Source: Phycisphaerae bacterium
Lineage (GTDB): Bacteria; Planctomycetota; Phycisphaerae; SM23-33
Reading direction: 5' to 3'
DNA: 12,139 nucleotides
Assembly (NCBI GenBank): GCA_030628445.1
Contig: DAOVQV010000016.1
Coordinates: 1 to 12,139 of the forward strand
In this document: positions 6,584-12,139 of the stretch, piece by piece
How positions within the stretch are numbered: the first letter of the stretch is position 1
Layout of the letters: every line of letters begins with the position of its first letter
The notes under the pieces: generated by a model
The model's database searches: none
The model's input: the letters and a program-made list of their open reading frames with translations, nothing else
What the model was told of the DNA's origin: nothing
Program-made: the position numbers and the translations under genes

Positions 6584-6612
6584 CGGCGCAGACGTGACAG
6601 CGCAGCCGTTTT
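6584..6612 (+). terminator. Terminator-like hairpin in the leader of the exported amidohydrolase
   Basis: CGGCGC (6584-6589) pairs with GC-A-GCCG (6602-6608, one bulged A), followed by TTTT (6609-6612). It lies about 70 nt before the ATG at 6682, on the same strand. No gene upstream on this strand needs terminating after 5160, so a leader attenuator is one reading; the stem is short and the call is weak. Confidence 0.25.
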
Positions 6613-6668
6613 GGTTATTTGATTTATACCCGCCTCAGCAAGTACAATGCTCCTCCAACCAGCGTGTT

Positions 6669-6673
6669 AGGAG
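6669..6673 (+). promoter_or_regulatory. Ribosome binding site deciding the start at 6682
   Basis: AGGAG stands 8 nt before the ATG at 6682. It favours this start over the in-frame ATG at 6619, which has no such site and would place 21 polar residues before the signal peptide. Confidence 0.75.
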
Positions 6674-6681
6674 AAGGTAAA

Positions 6682-7926
6682 ATGCCCAGATACTTCTTGC
6701 CGTCTCTCGCAGTAACATTGGCGGTGCTGTTCGCAGCCCCCGCCGTCTGCGAGGCCCAAAACTATGGCGTCGCCAAGGACCTGGCTCGCAAGGCCGTCAG
6801 GGCCGCCGAAGGGAAGCGCCCCGCCGAACCGGAACCGCAAAAACCAAAACGCCCATCCACCAAGCCCACCAAGGCCCCCCCCACCGACGAGCAAACTCCA
6901 CCTGAGATCGAAGCTCCTCTCCGTGCCGACATACGCGAGGGGGTCGCGGAAATGCCCCTGATCGACGCGCACGCGCACTATGGAGGTGAACATCCCAAGA
7001 CACTGGCGTGGATGGCCCAGCAGAACGTCAAGGTGCTGAACATCTGCGTTGGCGGCCGTAGCGAACGCTGGCGCAAACAGGCCGAACTGTATCGCCGATG
7101 CGCCGAACAACACCCGGATCGTTACGCCTGGGTTACCAGCTTCACTCTACCGGACTTCAAGGATCCCAAGTACGCCGAGAAGGTCATCGAAGATCTGAAG
7201 CGGGATTTCACCGACGGGGCCGTCGGCTGCAAGGTCTGGAAGTCGGTCGGGATGTTCATCAAAAAGCCCGATGGGGCGCACCTGCAGATCGACGATCCGA
7301 TCTTCGAGCCGATCTTCAGTTGGCTGGAGGCCGAGGGGCACACGCTTGTCGTCCACGTTGCCGATCCGATTGGCCGCTGGAGGCCGTTGGATGAAAAGGA
7401 CCCGTATTACGACCTCTACAAGAAGACTCCCAGGGGACAGATGTATGGCCGGGAAGGCGTGCCGAGCCACGGCGAGATCCTCGCGTCCCGGGACCGGGTC
7501 ATCGAGCGGCACCCGAAGCTGCGCGTGGTTGGATGCCATCTGGGATCGATGGAGCACGACCTGGGCGAACTGGCCAAGCGGTTCGATAAGTACCCCAACT
7601 TCGCCGTCGATACCTCCGGTCTCAGGCGGATCACCGCTTTGGCTGCCCACGACCGCGAGAAGGTTCGGGGGTTCTTCATCAAGTACGCCGACCGGATCAT
7701 GTACGGCTCGGACCGCCATGCTAGCGGCCAGTTGAAGATGAACGAGGAGGAGTTGGCCGAGTCGCTTGGTGAGCTGAAGCACGCGTTCTGCGTCGGATGG
7801 GACTACTACGCCACGGACAAGGTCTTCATGCTCAAGGGCCACCAATGCCCCGGACTTGCCCTCCCGCCCGACGTAGTGAAGAAGATATTCTACACCACCG
7901 CCAAGAAGTGGCACCCGGGTCTGTAG
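6682..7926 (+). CDS. Exported amidohydrolase-2 family metalloenzyme (paralogue 1)
   Basis: This 414-residue protein starts with a Sec signal peptide (hydrophobic residues 5-21, likely cleavage after Ala25). A basic, proline-rich linker of about 55 residues follows (KPKRPSTKPTKAPPTDE region, 54-70). The amidohydrolase-2 barrel spans about 90-414, with metal ligands His97-x-His99 (DAHAHY), His225 (VVHVADP), His286 (GCHLGS) and Asp344 (YGSD). Lys184 in GCKVWK aligns with Lys88 of the paralogue. It should work outside the cytoplasm, perhaps anchored by the linker. The precursor of the domain is closely matched by the downstream gene, with a 38-bp identical block (7309-7346 against 8329-8366). Substrate is unknown; the ADPIGRW loop after the third histidine is shared by both and may shape a common active site. 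No promoter is clear upstream. Confidence 0.85.
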   Translation: MPRYFLPSLAVTLAVLFAAPAVCEAQNYGVAKDLARKAVRAAEGKRPAEPEPQKPKRPSTKPTKAPPTDEQTPPEIEAPLRADIREGVAEMPLIDAHAHYGGEHPKTLAWMAQQNVKVLNICVGGRSERWRKQAELYRRCAEQHPDRYAWVTSFTLPDFKDPKYAEKVIEDLKRDFTDGAVGCKVWKSVGMFIKKPDGAHLQIDDPIFEPIFSWLEAEGHTLVVHVADPIGRWRPLDEKDPYYDLYKKTPRGQMYGREGVPSHGEILASRDRVIERHPKLRVVGCHLGSMEHDLGELAKRFDKYPNFAVDTSGLRRITALAAHDREKVRGFFIKYADRIMYGSDRHASGQLKMNEEELAESLGELKHAFCVGWDYYATDKVFMLKGHQCPGLALPPDVVKKIFYTTAKKWHPGL

Positions 7927-7969
7927 GCGAGGCGTCCAAGACGACGGCGGCGATTAACGAGACGAAAGC

Positions 7970-7974
7970 GAGGA
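7970..7974 (+). promoter_or_regulatory. Ribosome binding site of paralogue 2
   Basis: GAGGA lies 5 nt before the ATG at 7980. The same frame is open back to 7797, inside the preceding gene, but homology with paralogue 1 begins at the ATG at 7980 (YIDAHMHY against LIDAHAHY), so this is the start. Confidence 0.65.
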
Positions 7975-7979
7975 CCGTC

Positions 7980-8936
7980 ATGACCTATATTGATGCGCAC
8001 ATGCACTATGCGGGGGAACGTCCGGAGGTGATCAAGTGGCTCGCCCAGGAAGACTGTAAGCTGCTGAATATCGGTGGCGCCGATCATCACGGCGAGGCGT
8101 ACCGCCGACTGGCCAAGCAGCACCCGGACAGATACGCCTGGTGCACAAGCTTCCAGCTGGAGGGCTTCGAGGGACCGGACTATGCAGATAAGGTAATCGA
8201 GGGCCTCAAGAAGGACTTCGCCGACGGGGCCATTGCCTGCAAGGTCTTTAAGCGCCTTGGAATGAAGCTACAGGATGCCCAGGGCAAGTACGCCCAGATC
8301 GACGACCCTATCTTCGATCCGATCTTCAGTTGGCTGGAGGCCGAGGGGCACACGCTGCTCGTCCATGTGGCCGACCCGATTGGGCGCTGGAAGCCGCTGG
8401 ATGAGAAGGACCCGTATTTCGAGTACTTCGAAAAGACTCCCGAGGGACAAATGTGCAACCGGGAGGGTGTTCCACACCACAGCGATATCCTCGCTGCCCG
8501 CGACCGGGTCATTGAGCGTCACCCGAAGCTGCGCGTCGTTGGCGCGCATCTGGGCAGCCTGGAACATGATCTGGACGCCCTCGCCAAGCTGCTCGATAAG
8601 TACCCCAACTTCGCCGTCGACACATCCGGCGTCAGACGGATCGTCAGTTTATTCCTTACGGGCCGTGATAAGGTGTGGGAGTTCTTCATCAAGTACCAAG
8701 ATCGGATCATGTACGGTTCGGACAGGTCCGTTCGCGATCAGCTTGAAATGAGCGAGGAGAAGTTTCAGGAATCGTTCGGCGAGCTTAAGGCGGCTTTCCG
8801 GTCCGGGTGGGATTACTACACTACTGACAAGACCTTCACGCTGAAGGGGTACGAGGTGCGCGGCCTGGGCTTACCGCAAGACGTGCTGAAAAAGTTATTC
8901 TACACCAACGCCAAGAAGTGGTACCCGGGTATCTGA
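7980..8936 (+). CDS. Cytoplasmic amidohydrolase-2 family metalloenzyme (paralogue 2)
   Basis: This 318-residue protein is essentially the catalytic barrel of the upstream gene without signal peptide or linker. The metal ligands are His7-x-His9 (DAHMHY), His129 (LVHVADP), His190 (GAHLGS) and Asp248 (YGSD). By eye about two thirds or more of the aligned residues match paralogue 1, including IFSWLEAEGHTL, DKYPNFAVDTSG and the C-terminal KKWYPG. It begins directly at the first barrel strand, so it should be cytoplasmic. The 53-nt gap to the upstream gene has no visible promoter or terminator, so the two are probably one operon created by tandem duplication. Substrate unknown; hydrolysis or decarboxylation are both possible in this family. 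Confidence 0.85.
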   Translation: MTYIDAHMHYAGERPEVIKWLAQEDCKLLNIGGADHHGEAYRRLAKQHPDRYAWCTSFQLEGFEGPDYADKVIEGLKKDFADGAIACKVFKRLGMKLQDAQGKYAQIDDPIFDPIFSWLEAEGHTLLVHVADPIGRWKPLDEKDPYFEYFEKTPEGQMCNREGVPHHSDILAARDRVIERHPKLRVVGAHLGSLEHDLDALAKLLDKYPNFAVDTSGVRRIVSLFLTGRDKVWEFFIKYQDRIMYGSDRSVRDQLEMSEEKFQESFGELKAAFRSGWDYYTTDKTFTLKGYEVRGLGLPQDVLKKLFYTNAKKWYPGI

Positions 8937-8966
8937 ATAGAATGTGACTGGGGGCGTCGCCTGCTG

Positions 8967-10580
8967 CTACTGACCGGCTTTTCGCCGGGAAGCGATGGGG
9001 GCACGGCGGGCGGGGCCGAAGGGCGGCGACGTGACCTTCAGCACCGGCGCTGCCTGTCGTCTCTTGTACTCACTCGCCTGTATCATCTCTATCACCTCCC
9101 GCGTCTGCTCTGCGTCGAGACCTTCGCCGACGATCTGATCAAAGTCCTTCGCCTCATCGACGTAGCGGGTGAGGATCGCATCGAGAAGCTCATACGGCGG
9201 GAGCTTCTCCTGGTCGGTCTGATCGGGCTTCAATTCGGCGCTGGGCGGTTTGGTGATGGTGCTTTCGGGGATGCGCTGGGGGGTCTTTTCGTTGATGAAC
9301 CGGGCCAGCTTGTACACGAGCGTCTTGGGCACGTCGCCGATGACGCCCAGGCCACCGCACATGTCGCCGTATAGCGTGCAGTATCCGGTGGCAAGCTCGG
9401 ACTTGTTCCCCGTCGCCAGCGGGAGGTGTCCAAGTGCGTTTGAAAAAGCCATGATGATGTTCCCCCGTATCCGGGCCTGGATGTTCTCATCCGTCACGCC
9501 CGGCGCATCTTTCGGGAAGTGTCCGGTAAGGGCGTCCTCGTAGGCTCGGTGAATCTGTTCGATTCCCACCTCGATCAGCTTGATTCCCAGCGCCTCAGCC
9601 AATTCCCTGGCATCGGTGAGACTACCCTCGCAGCTGTATCGCGAGGGTAAGACCAGGCCCAGGACGTTCTGCGGCCCCAACGCCTCACTCGCCAGCGCCG
9701 CGGTGACAGCTGAGTCGATTCCCCCCGAGATGCCCAGCACCACGGAGCAAAACCCGCACTTACGCACGTAATCGCCCACCCCAAGCACCAGCGCCCGATA
9801 CAACTGCTCCAGCTCGCCGCCTGTAGGTTCGCACCGTCCGGGCGGACCGTCCGTATCGACCACGAGCAGGTCCTCGTCGAACCCCTTGCACCGCCCGAGC
9901 AATGTCCCATCCGCCGAGATCGCCACGCTTGCCCCGTCGAAGACAAGCTCGTCGTTCCCTCCGACCTGGTTGACGTAGACGACCGGGGCGCCCGCACTGA
10001 TCGCCTGGCGGCGCAGCAGCTCTTCGCGGGTCGCCCCCTTGCCCAACTGGAACGGGGAGGCTGTGACGTTGACGATGATCTCTGCGCGGGCGTCGCGGAG
10101 GCGGGTAACCGGGCGGGACGCATCCGGCGGGTCTTCGCAGATTATCACGCCGATCCGCTTCCCTGCGACGAGCATCGTTTCTGGCGGCGGGCCCGGGCGG
10201 AAGTACCGCCTCTCGTCAAAGACGTCATACGTCGCCGGGGAGGTTTTCACGTGCACGGCCGCCACTTTACCACCTTCAAGCAAGGCGACGGCGTTCTCCA
10301 GCGGCGCGCCGGGCGTATCGGCGGCGGGTCTTGCGAACCCGACCAGCGCTGCGGTCTTGCGGGACTTGTCCGCCAGGGCCTCGACCGCGCGGACCGAAGC
10401 GGCCACCAGGTCGGACTCACTGAGCAGGTCCCCCGGAGGATATCCGGTCAGGGCCAGTTCGCTGAAAACGACAAGCTCTGCGCCGTCTCGCTCGGCCTGG
10501 ACGATACAGCGGCCGATCTTCTCGGTGCTGCCCGATACGTCGCCCACGGTTGGGTTGATTTGTGCCAAGGCTATCTTCAT
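8967..10580 (-). CDS. nadE: Glutamine-dependent NAD+ synthetase
   Basis: This 537-residue two-domain enzyme makes NAD+ from nicotinic acid adenine dinucleotide, ATP and glutamine-derived ammonia. Residues 1-250 form the nitrilase-type glutaminase domain with the triad Glu41 (FSELALTGYPP), Lys112 (VKTSPATYDVFDERRYF) and Cys148 (IICEDPP). Residues 262-515 form the synthetase domain with the ATP PP-loop SGGIDSA (285-291), the substrate-binding LATGNKSELATGYCTLYGD stretch (388-406) and the TKPPSAELKPDQTDQEKLP loop (443-461). The arginine-rich tail after 515 (RRAPIASRRKAGQ) is variable. Length is typical of short bacterial glutamine-dependent NadE proteins. The ribosome site is weak (GGTGA, 10 nt upstream), but MKIALAQINPTVGD is the conserved family N-terminus. 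It is convergent with paralogue 2 and divergent from glutamine synthetase. Confidence 0.96.
   Translation of the reverse strand: MKIALAQINPTVGDVSGSTEKIGRCIVQAERDGAELVVFSELALTGYPPGDLLSESDLVAASVRAVEALADKSRKTAALVGFARPAADTPGAPLENAVALLEGGKVAAVHVKTSPATYDVFDERRYFRPGPPPETMLVAGKRIGVIICEDPPDASRPVTRLRDARAEIIVNVTASPFQLGKGATREELLRRQAISAGAPVVYVNQVGGNDELVFDGASVAISADGTLLGRCKGFDEDLLVVDTDGPPGRCEPTGGELEQLYRALVLGVGDYVRKCGFCSVVLGISGGIDSAVTAALASEALGPQNVLGLVLPSRYSCEGSLTDARELAEALGIKLIEVGIEQIHRAYEDALTGHFPKDAPGVTDENIQARIRGNIIMAFSNALGHLPLATGNKSELATGYCTLYGDMCGGLGVIGDVPKTLVYKLARFINEKTPQRIPESTITKPPSAELKPDQTDQEKLPPYELLDAILTRYVDEAKDFDQIVGEGLDAEQTREVIEMIQASEYKRRQAAPVLKVTSPPFGPARRAPIASRRKAGQ
8974..8988. repeat. Hairpin in the 3' end of nadE, facing the paralogue-2 stop
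   Basis: CCGGC (8974-8978) and GCCGG (8984-8988) form a 5-bp stem with loop TTTTC, within the last nadE codons and 38 nt after the convergent amidohydrolase stop. It might act as an end signal for the + strand operon; no T-run follows. Confidence 0.3.
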
Positions 10581-10611
10581 GGCGTCGCGCTCACCAGGTC
10601 AATCACCGGAC

Positions 10612-10640
10612 AATATTGCAGTTCTGCGTCCCGTTGGCAA
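10612..10640 (-). promoter_or_regulatory. nadE: sigma70-like promoter of nadE
   Basis: On the minus strand: -35 TTGCCA (10640-10635), 17-nt spacer, -10 AATATT (10617-10612). It predicts a leader of about 25 nt before the ATG at 10580. Confidence 0.5.
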
Positions 10641-10671
10641 CAGGTTTGCGGGGCGGGCGAAGGTGGGGGGA

Positions 10672-10717
10672 GCTGTGGCGTGCGGGCATCGGTCATTTGT
10701 CGCCACGGCCCTTTTAT
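10672..10717 (+). terminator. Isolated intrinsic-terminator-like hairpin upstream of glnA
   Basis: GCTGTGGCG (10672-10680) pairs with CGCCACGGC (10701-10709; 9 bp with one U-G wobble) around a 20-nt loop and is followed by CCTTTTATT. No + strand gene precedes it closely. It could end a short leader RNA, insulate the glnA promoter, or be chance. Confidence 0.35.
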
Positions 10718-10770
10718 TACGAGATTAATCGAGGACACAAGAAAGTTGGCGAATTGATCGGACAAATGCA

Positions 10771-10798
10771 TTGAACTTTGTGACTTCTCTGCTAGCAT
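10771..10798 (+). promoter_or_regulatory. glnA: sigma70-like promoter of glutamine synthetase
   Basis: -35 TTGAAC (10771-10776), 16-nt spacer, -10 TAGCAT (10793-10798). Transcription from about 10805 would give a leader of about 65 nt carrying the GGGAG ribosome site at 10860-10864. Confidence 0.45.
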
Positions 10799-10871
10799 TT
10801 CCGCGTGTATGTAGTCACCGTGGCCTGTCTTTGGACTAATGGAGCCTCGTTCAGTTATTGGGAGTACGATT

Positions 10872-12139
10872 ATGTCGGATCCGCGCGTTGCAATGAACCC
10901 GAACAGGATAGTTCAGCATCTGGGTATTGCGCCCGGGCAGTTCACCAAGGCCCTCCTGATCAAGTTCATGGAGGATAAGAACGTCAGGATGGTGAACTTC
11001 CGCTATGTGGGCGGAGACGGGAAGTTAAAGGCCCTGAGCTTTCCCATCAGTTCGAAGCAGCAGGTGGAACGTCTGCTGTCGACGGGCGAGAGGGTGGACG
11101 GTTCGAGCCTGTTTTCGCACCTGGATCCCGGGTCGAGCGACCTGTATGTCGTACCTCGGTTCCGGACGGCTTACGTGAATCCGTTTTGCGGCGTCCCGGC
11201 CGTGGACATTCTTTGCAGTTACTACACGGGCGACGGCGCCCCGCTGCCCAGCTCGCCGGAGAACGTCCTGCGGACAGCCCACGAGGCGTTGCGAAAGAGC
11301 ACCGGAATGAGCATGGAGGCAATGGGTGAGCTTGAGTACTACGTCTTCTACGAGCCGGACGATTCCTACCCCGTCCCGGCCCAAAGTGGTTATCAGGGAG
11401 CGGCCCCGTTCGCCAAATGCGCCTGCTTCCGATGCGAAGCCATGCAGGCCGTCACGCAAGCGGGCGGAATCATAAAGTACGGCCATTCGGAAGTCGGGGC
11501 TATTCGCGTCGACGGCCGCGCCATGGAGCAGCATGAACTTGAGTTCACCGCCGTGCCCGTTGAAGACGCCGCCGATCAAATCGTCGTCGCCAAGTGGCTG
11601 CTCAGAATGGCCGGTCACAGGCACGGCATGACGGTGACGTTTGCACCGAAAATCCTTGGCGGGCACGCAGGCAGCGGGATGCACATCCACAGCAAGCTTA
11701 TGGATGGCGGGAAGAACGCCTTGGTCGACGGCGCGACCCTCAGCGACGTGGCCAAGAAGACCATCGCCGGGTACCTGGACCTCGCCGGGTCGCTTACGGC
11801 GTTCGGTAACACGGTTCCGACATCGTACCTGCGGTTGGTCCCCCATCAGGAGGCCCCGACGAACGTCTGCTGGGGCGACAAGAACCGTTCGACGTTGGTG
11901 CGGGTCCCGTTGGGGTGGCTCGGAGACGTCGGCGATATGATCAGCCACGCCAATCCGCAAGAGAAAGGCGGCGCCCCGACCGGCGGCGAGAAGCAGACGC
12001 TTGAATTTCGCTGCCCGGACGGGTCGGCGAATATACATCTTCTGCTGGCCGGACTGTGCGTCGCGGCCCGTCACGGCCTGGAGATGCCCGACGCCCTGGC
12101 CCTGGCCGATAAGCTCTACGTTGACGTGAACATCTTCCA
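10872..12139 (+). CDS. glnA: Glutamine synthetase, type-I-like subfamily, C-terminus cut by window edge
   Basis: This enzyme condenses glutamate and ammonia with ATP. 422 residues are visible and the frame is open at the edge. The N-terminal beta-grasp domain (about 28-105) carries the DGSS loop (76-79) of the partner subunit. Catalytic-domain motifs are GELEYY with Glu153 and Glu155, GHSEV with His205 and Glu207, EQHELEF with Glu222, PKILGGHAGSGMHIH with His271, Arg321 and Glu327 in RLVPHQEAPTN, Arg339 and Arg344 in NRSTLVRVP, and Glu378 and Arg380 in LEFRCPD. Compared with E. coli GlnA there are about 21 extra residues between Arg344 and Glu378, and Ala266 replaces the Asn of the NGSGMH motif. 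The start is supported by GGGAG 7 nt upstream. It is divergent from nadE, whose glutaminase domain consumes its product. A different gamma-glutamyl ligase activity cannot be ruled out. Confidence 0.88.
   Translation, partial: MSDPRVAMNPNRIVQHLGIAPGQFTKALLIKFMEDKNVRMVNFRYVGGDGKLKALSFPISSKQQVERLLSTGERVDGSSLFSHLDPGSSDLYVVPRFRTAYVNPFCGVPAVDILCSYYTGDGAPLPSSPENVLRTAHEALRKSTGMSMEAMGELEYYVFYEPDDSYPVPAQSGYQGAAPFAKCACFRCEAMQAVTQAGGIIKYGHSEVGAIRVDGRAMEQHELEFTAVPVEDAADQIVVAKWLLRMAGHRHGMTVTFAPKILGGHAGSGMHIHSKLMDGGKNALVDGATLSDVAKKTIAGYLDLAGSLTAFGNTVPTSYLRLVPHQEAPTNVCWGDKNRSTLVRVPLGWLGDVGDMISHANPQEKGGAPTGGEKQTLEFRCPDGSANIHLLLAGLCVAARHGLEMPDALALADKLYVDVNIF

Larger units (their letters stand above)
6145..6681. 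other. 537-nt gene-free, hairpin-rich region upstream of xerC and the paralogue pair
   Basis: No convincing gene is seen. From left to right there are four hairpins (6184-6207, 6218-6234, 6251-6274, 6302-6328), an AACAT/ATGTT dyad at 6401-6414, a T-rich run at 6431-6440 and a hairpin followed by T4 at 6584-6612. The 6380-6480 part is noticeably more AT-rich. I could not match the region to tRNA, RNase P, TPP, c-di-GMP or glutamine RNA consensus patterns that I know. Promoters for both flanking genes are probably here, but none is clear. Confidence 0.55.
10581..10871. other. 291-nt divergent regulatory region between nadE and glnA
   Basis: This region holds a promoter for each flanking gene and an isolated terminator-like hairpin. 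No coding sequence is supported here. Confidence 0.65.

Noticed and set aside
6619..6681. Upstream start at 6619 for the exported amidohydrolase
   Set aside because: No ribosome site, and 21 polar residues would precede the signal peptide; AGGAG supports 6682.
10251..10757. 168-residue + strand frame across the nadE 5' end
   Set aside because: It is antisense to well-supported nadE codons, has no ribosome site and resembles no family.
11025..12074. 349-residue minus-strand frame opposite glnA
   Set aside because: It is the antisense shadow of the glutamine synthetase gene, whose motifs are unmistakable on the + strand.

Overview
The window is high-GC bacterial DNA with short operons, leader-peptide-bearing envelope proteins and anaerobe-type metabolism (a molybdenum/tungsten formate dehydrogenase). 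The style of the genes (several lipoproteins, amidohydrolase-2 paralogues, an unusual type-I-like glutamine synthetase) suggests an anaerobic member of the Planctomycetota/Phycisphaerae or a related group. That placement is an inference from gene style; there is no rRNA or other marker here to prove it.

Layout. (1) 2-2931, + strand: a formate dehydrogenase catalytic subunit with cysteine in place of selenocysteine, followed after only 2 nt by an amidohydrolase-2 family metalloenzyme. The pair reads as an operon that may continue upstream of the window. (2) 2932-3371: a gene-free gap between convergent genes. It holds an orphan perfect -10 box, tandem hairpins and a 151-nt imperfect palindrome centred exactly at 3258, the most striking non-coding feature of the window. 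(3) 3372-5160: two divergently transcribed lipoprotein genes (a helical-repeat protein on the minus strand, a coiled-coil protein on the plus strand) sharing a 310-nt intergenic region with one credible sigma70-like promoter for each. (4) 5185-6144, minus strand: a XerC-type tyrosine recombinase, convergent with the coiled-coil lipoprotein gene. (5) 6145-6681: a 537-nt gene-free, hairpin-rich stretch. (6) 6682-8936, + strand: a tandem pair of closely related amidohydrolase-2 paralogues, the first with a Sec signal peptide and proline-rich linker (exported), the second without (cytoplasmic). (7) 8967-10580, minus strand: glutamine-dependent NAD+ synthetase. (8) 10872-end, + strand: a glutamine synthetase of an unusual type-I-like subfamily, cut by the window edge and divergent from nadE.

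How the parts may work together. Glutamine synthetase makes the glutamine that NadE's nitrilase domain uses as ammonia donor, so the divergent nadE/glnA pair makes metabolic sense. Some amidohydrolase-2 enzymes are decarboxylases, so the one fused into the formate dehydrogenase operon could be tied to CO2/formate chemistry, but its substrate cannot be read from sequence. The exported/cytoplasmic paralogue pair suggests the same reaction type on both sides of the membrane. I found no complete novel multi-gene system. The strongest candidates for something undescribed are the 3183-3333 palindromic element, the compartment-split amidohydrolase pair and the Fdh-amidohydrolase operon. I see no tRNA, rRNA, CRISPR array or complete insertion sequence.
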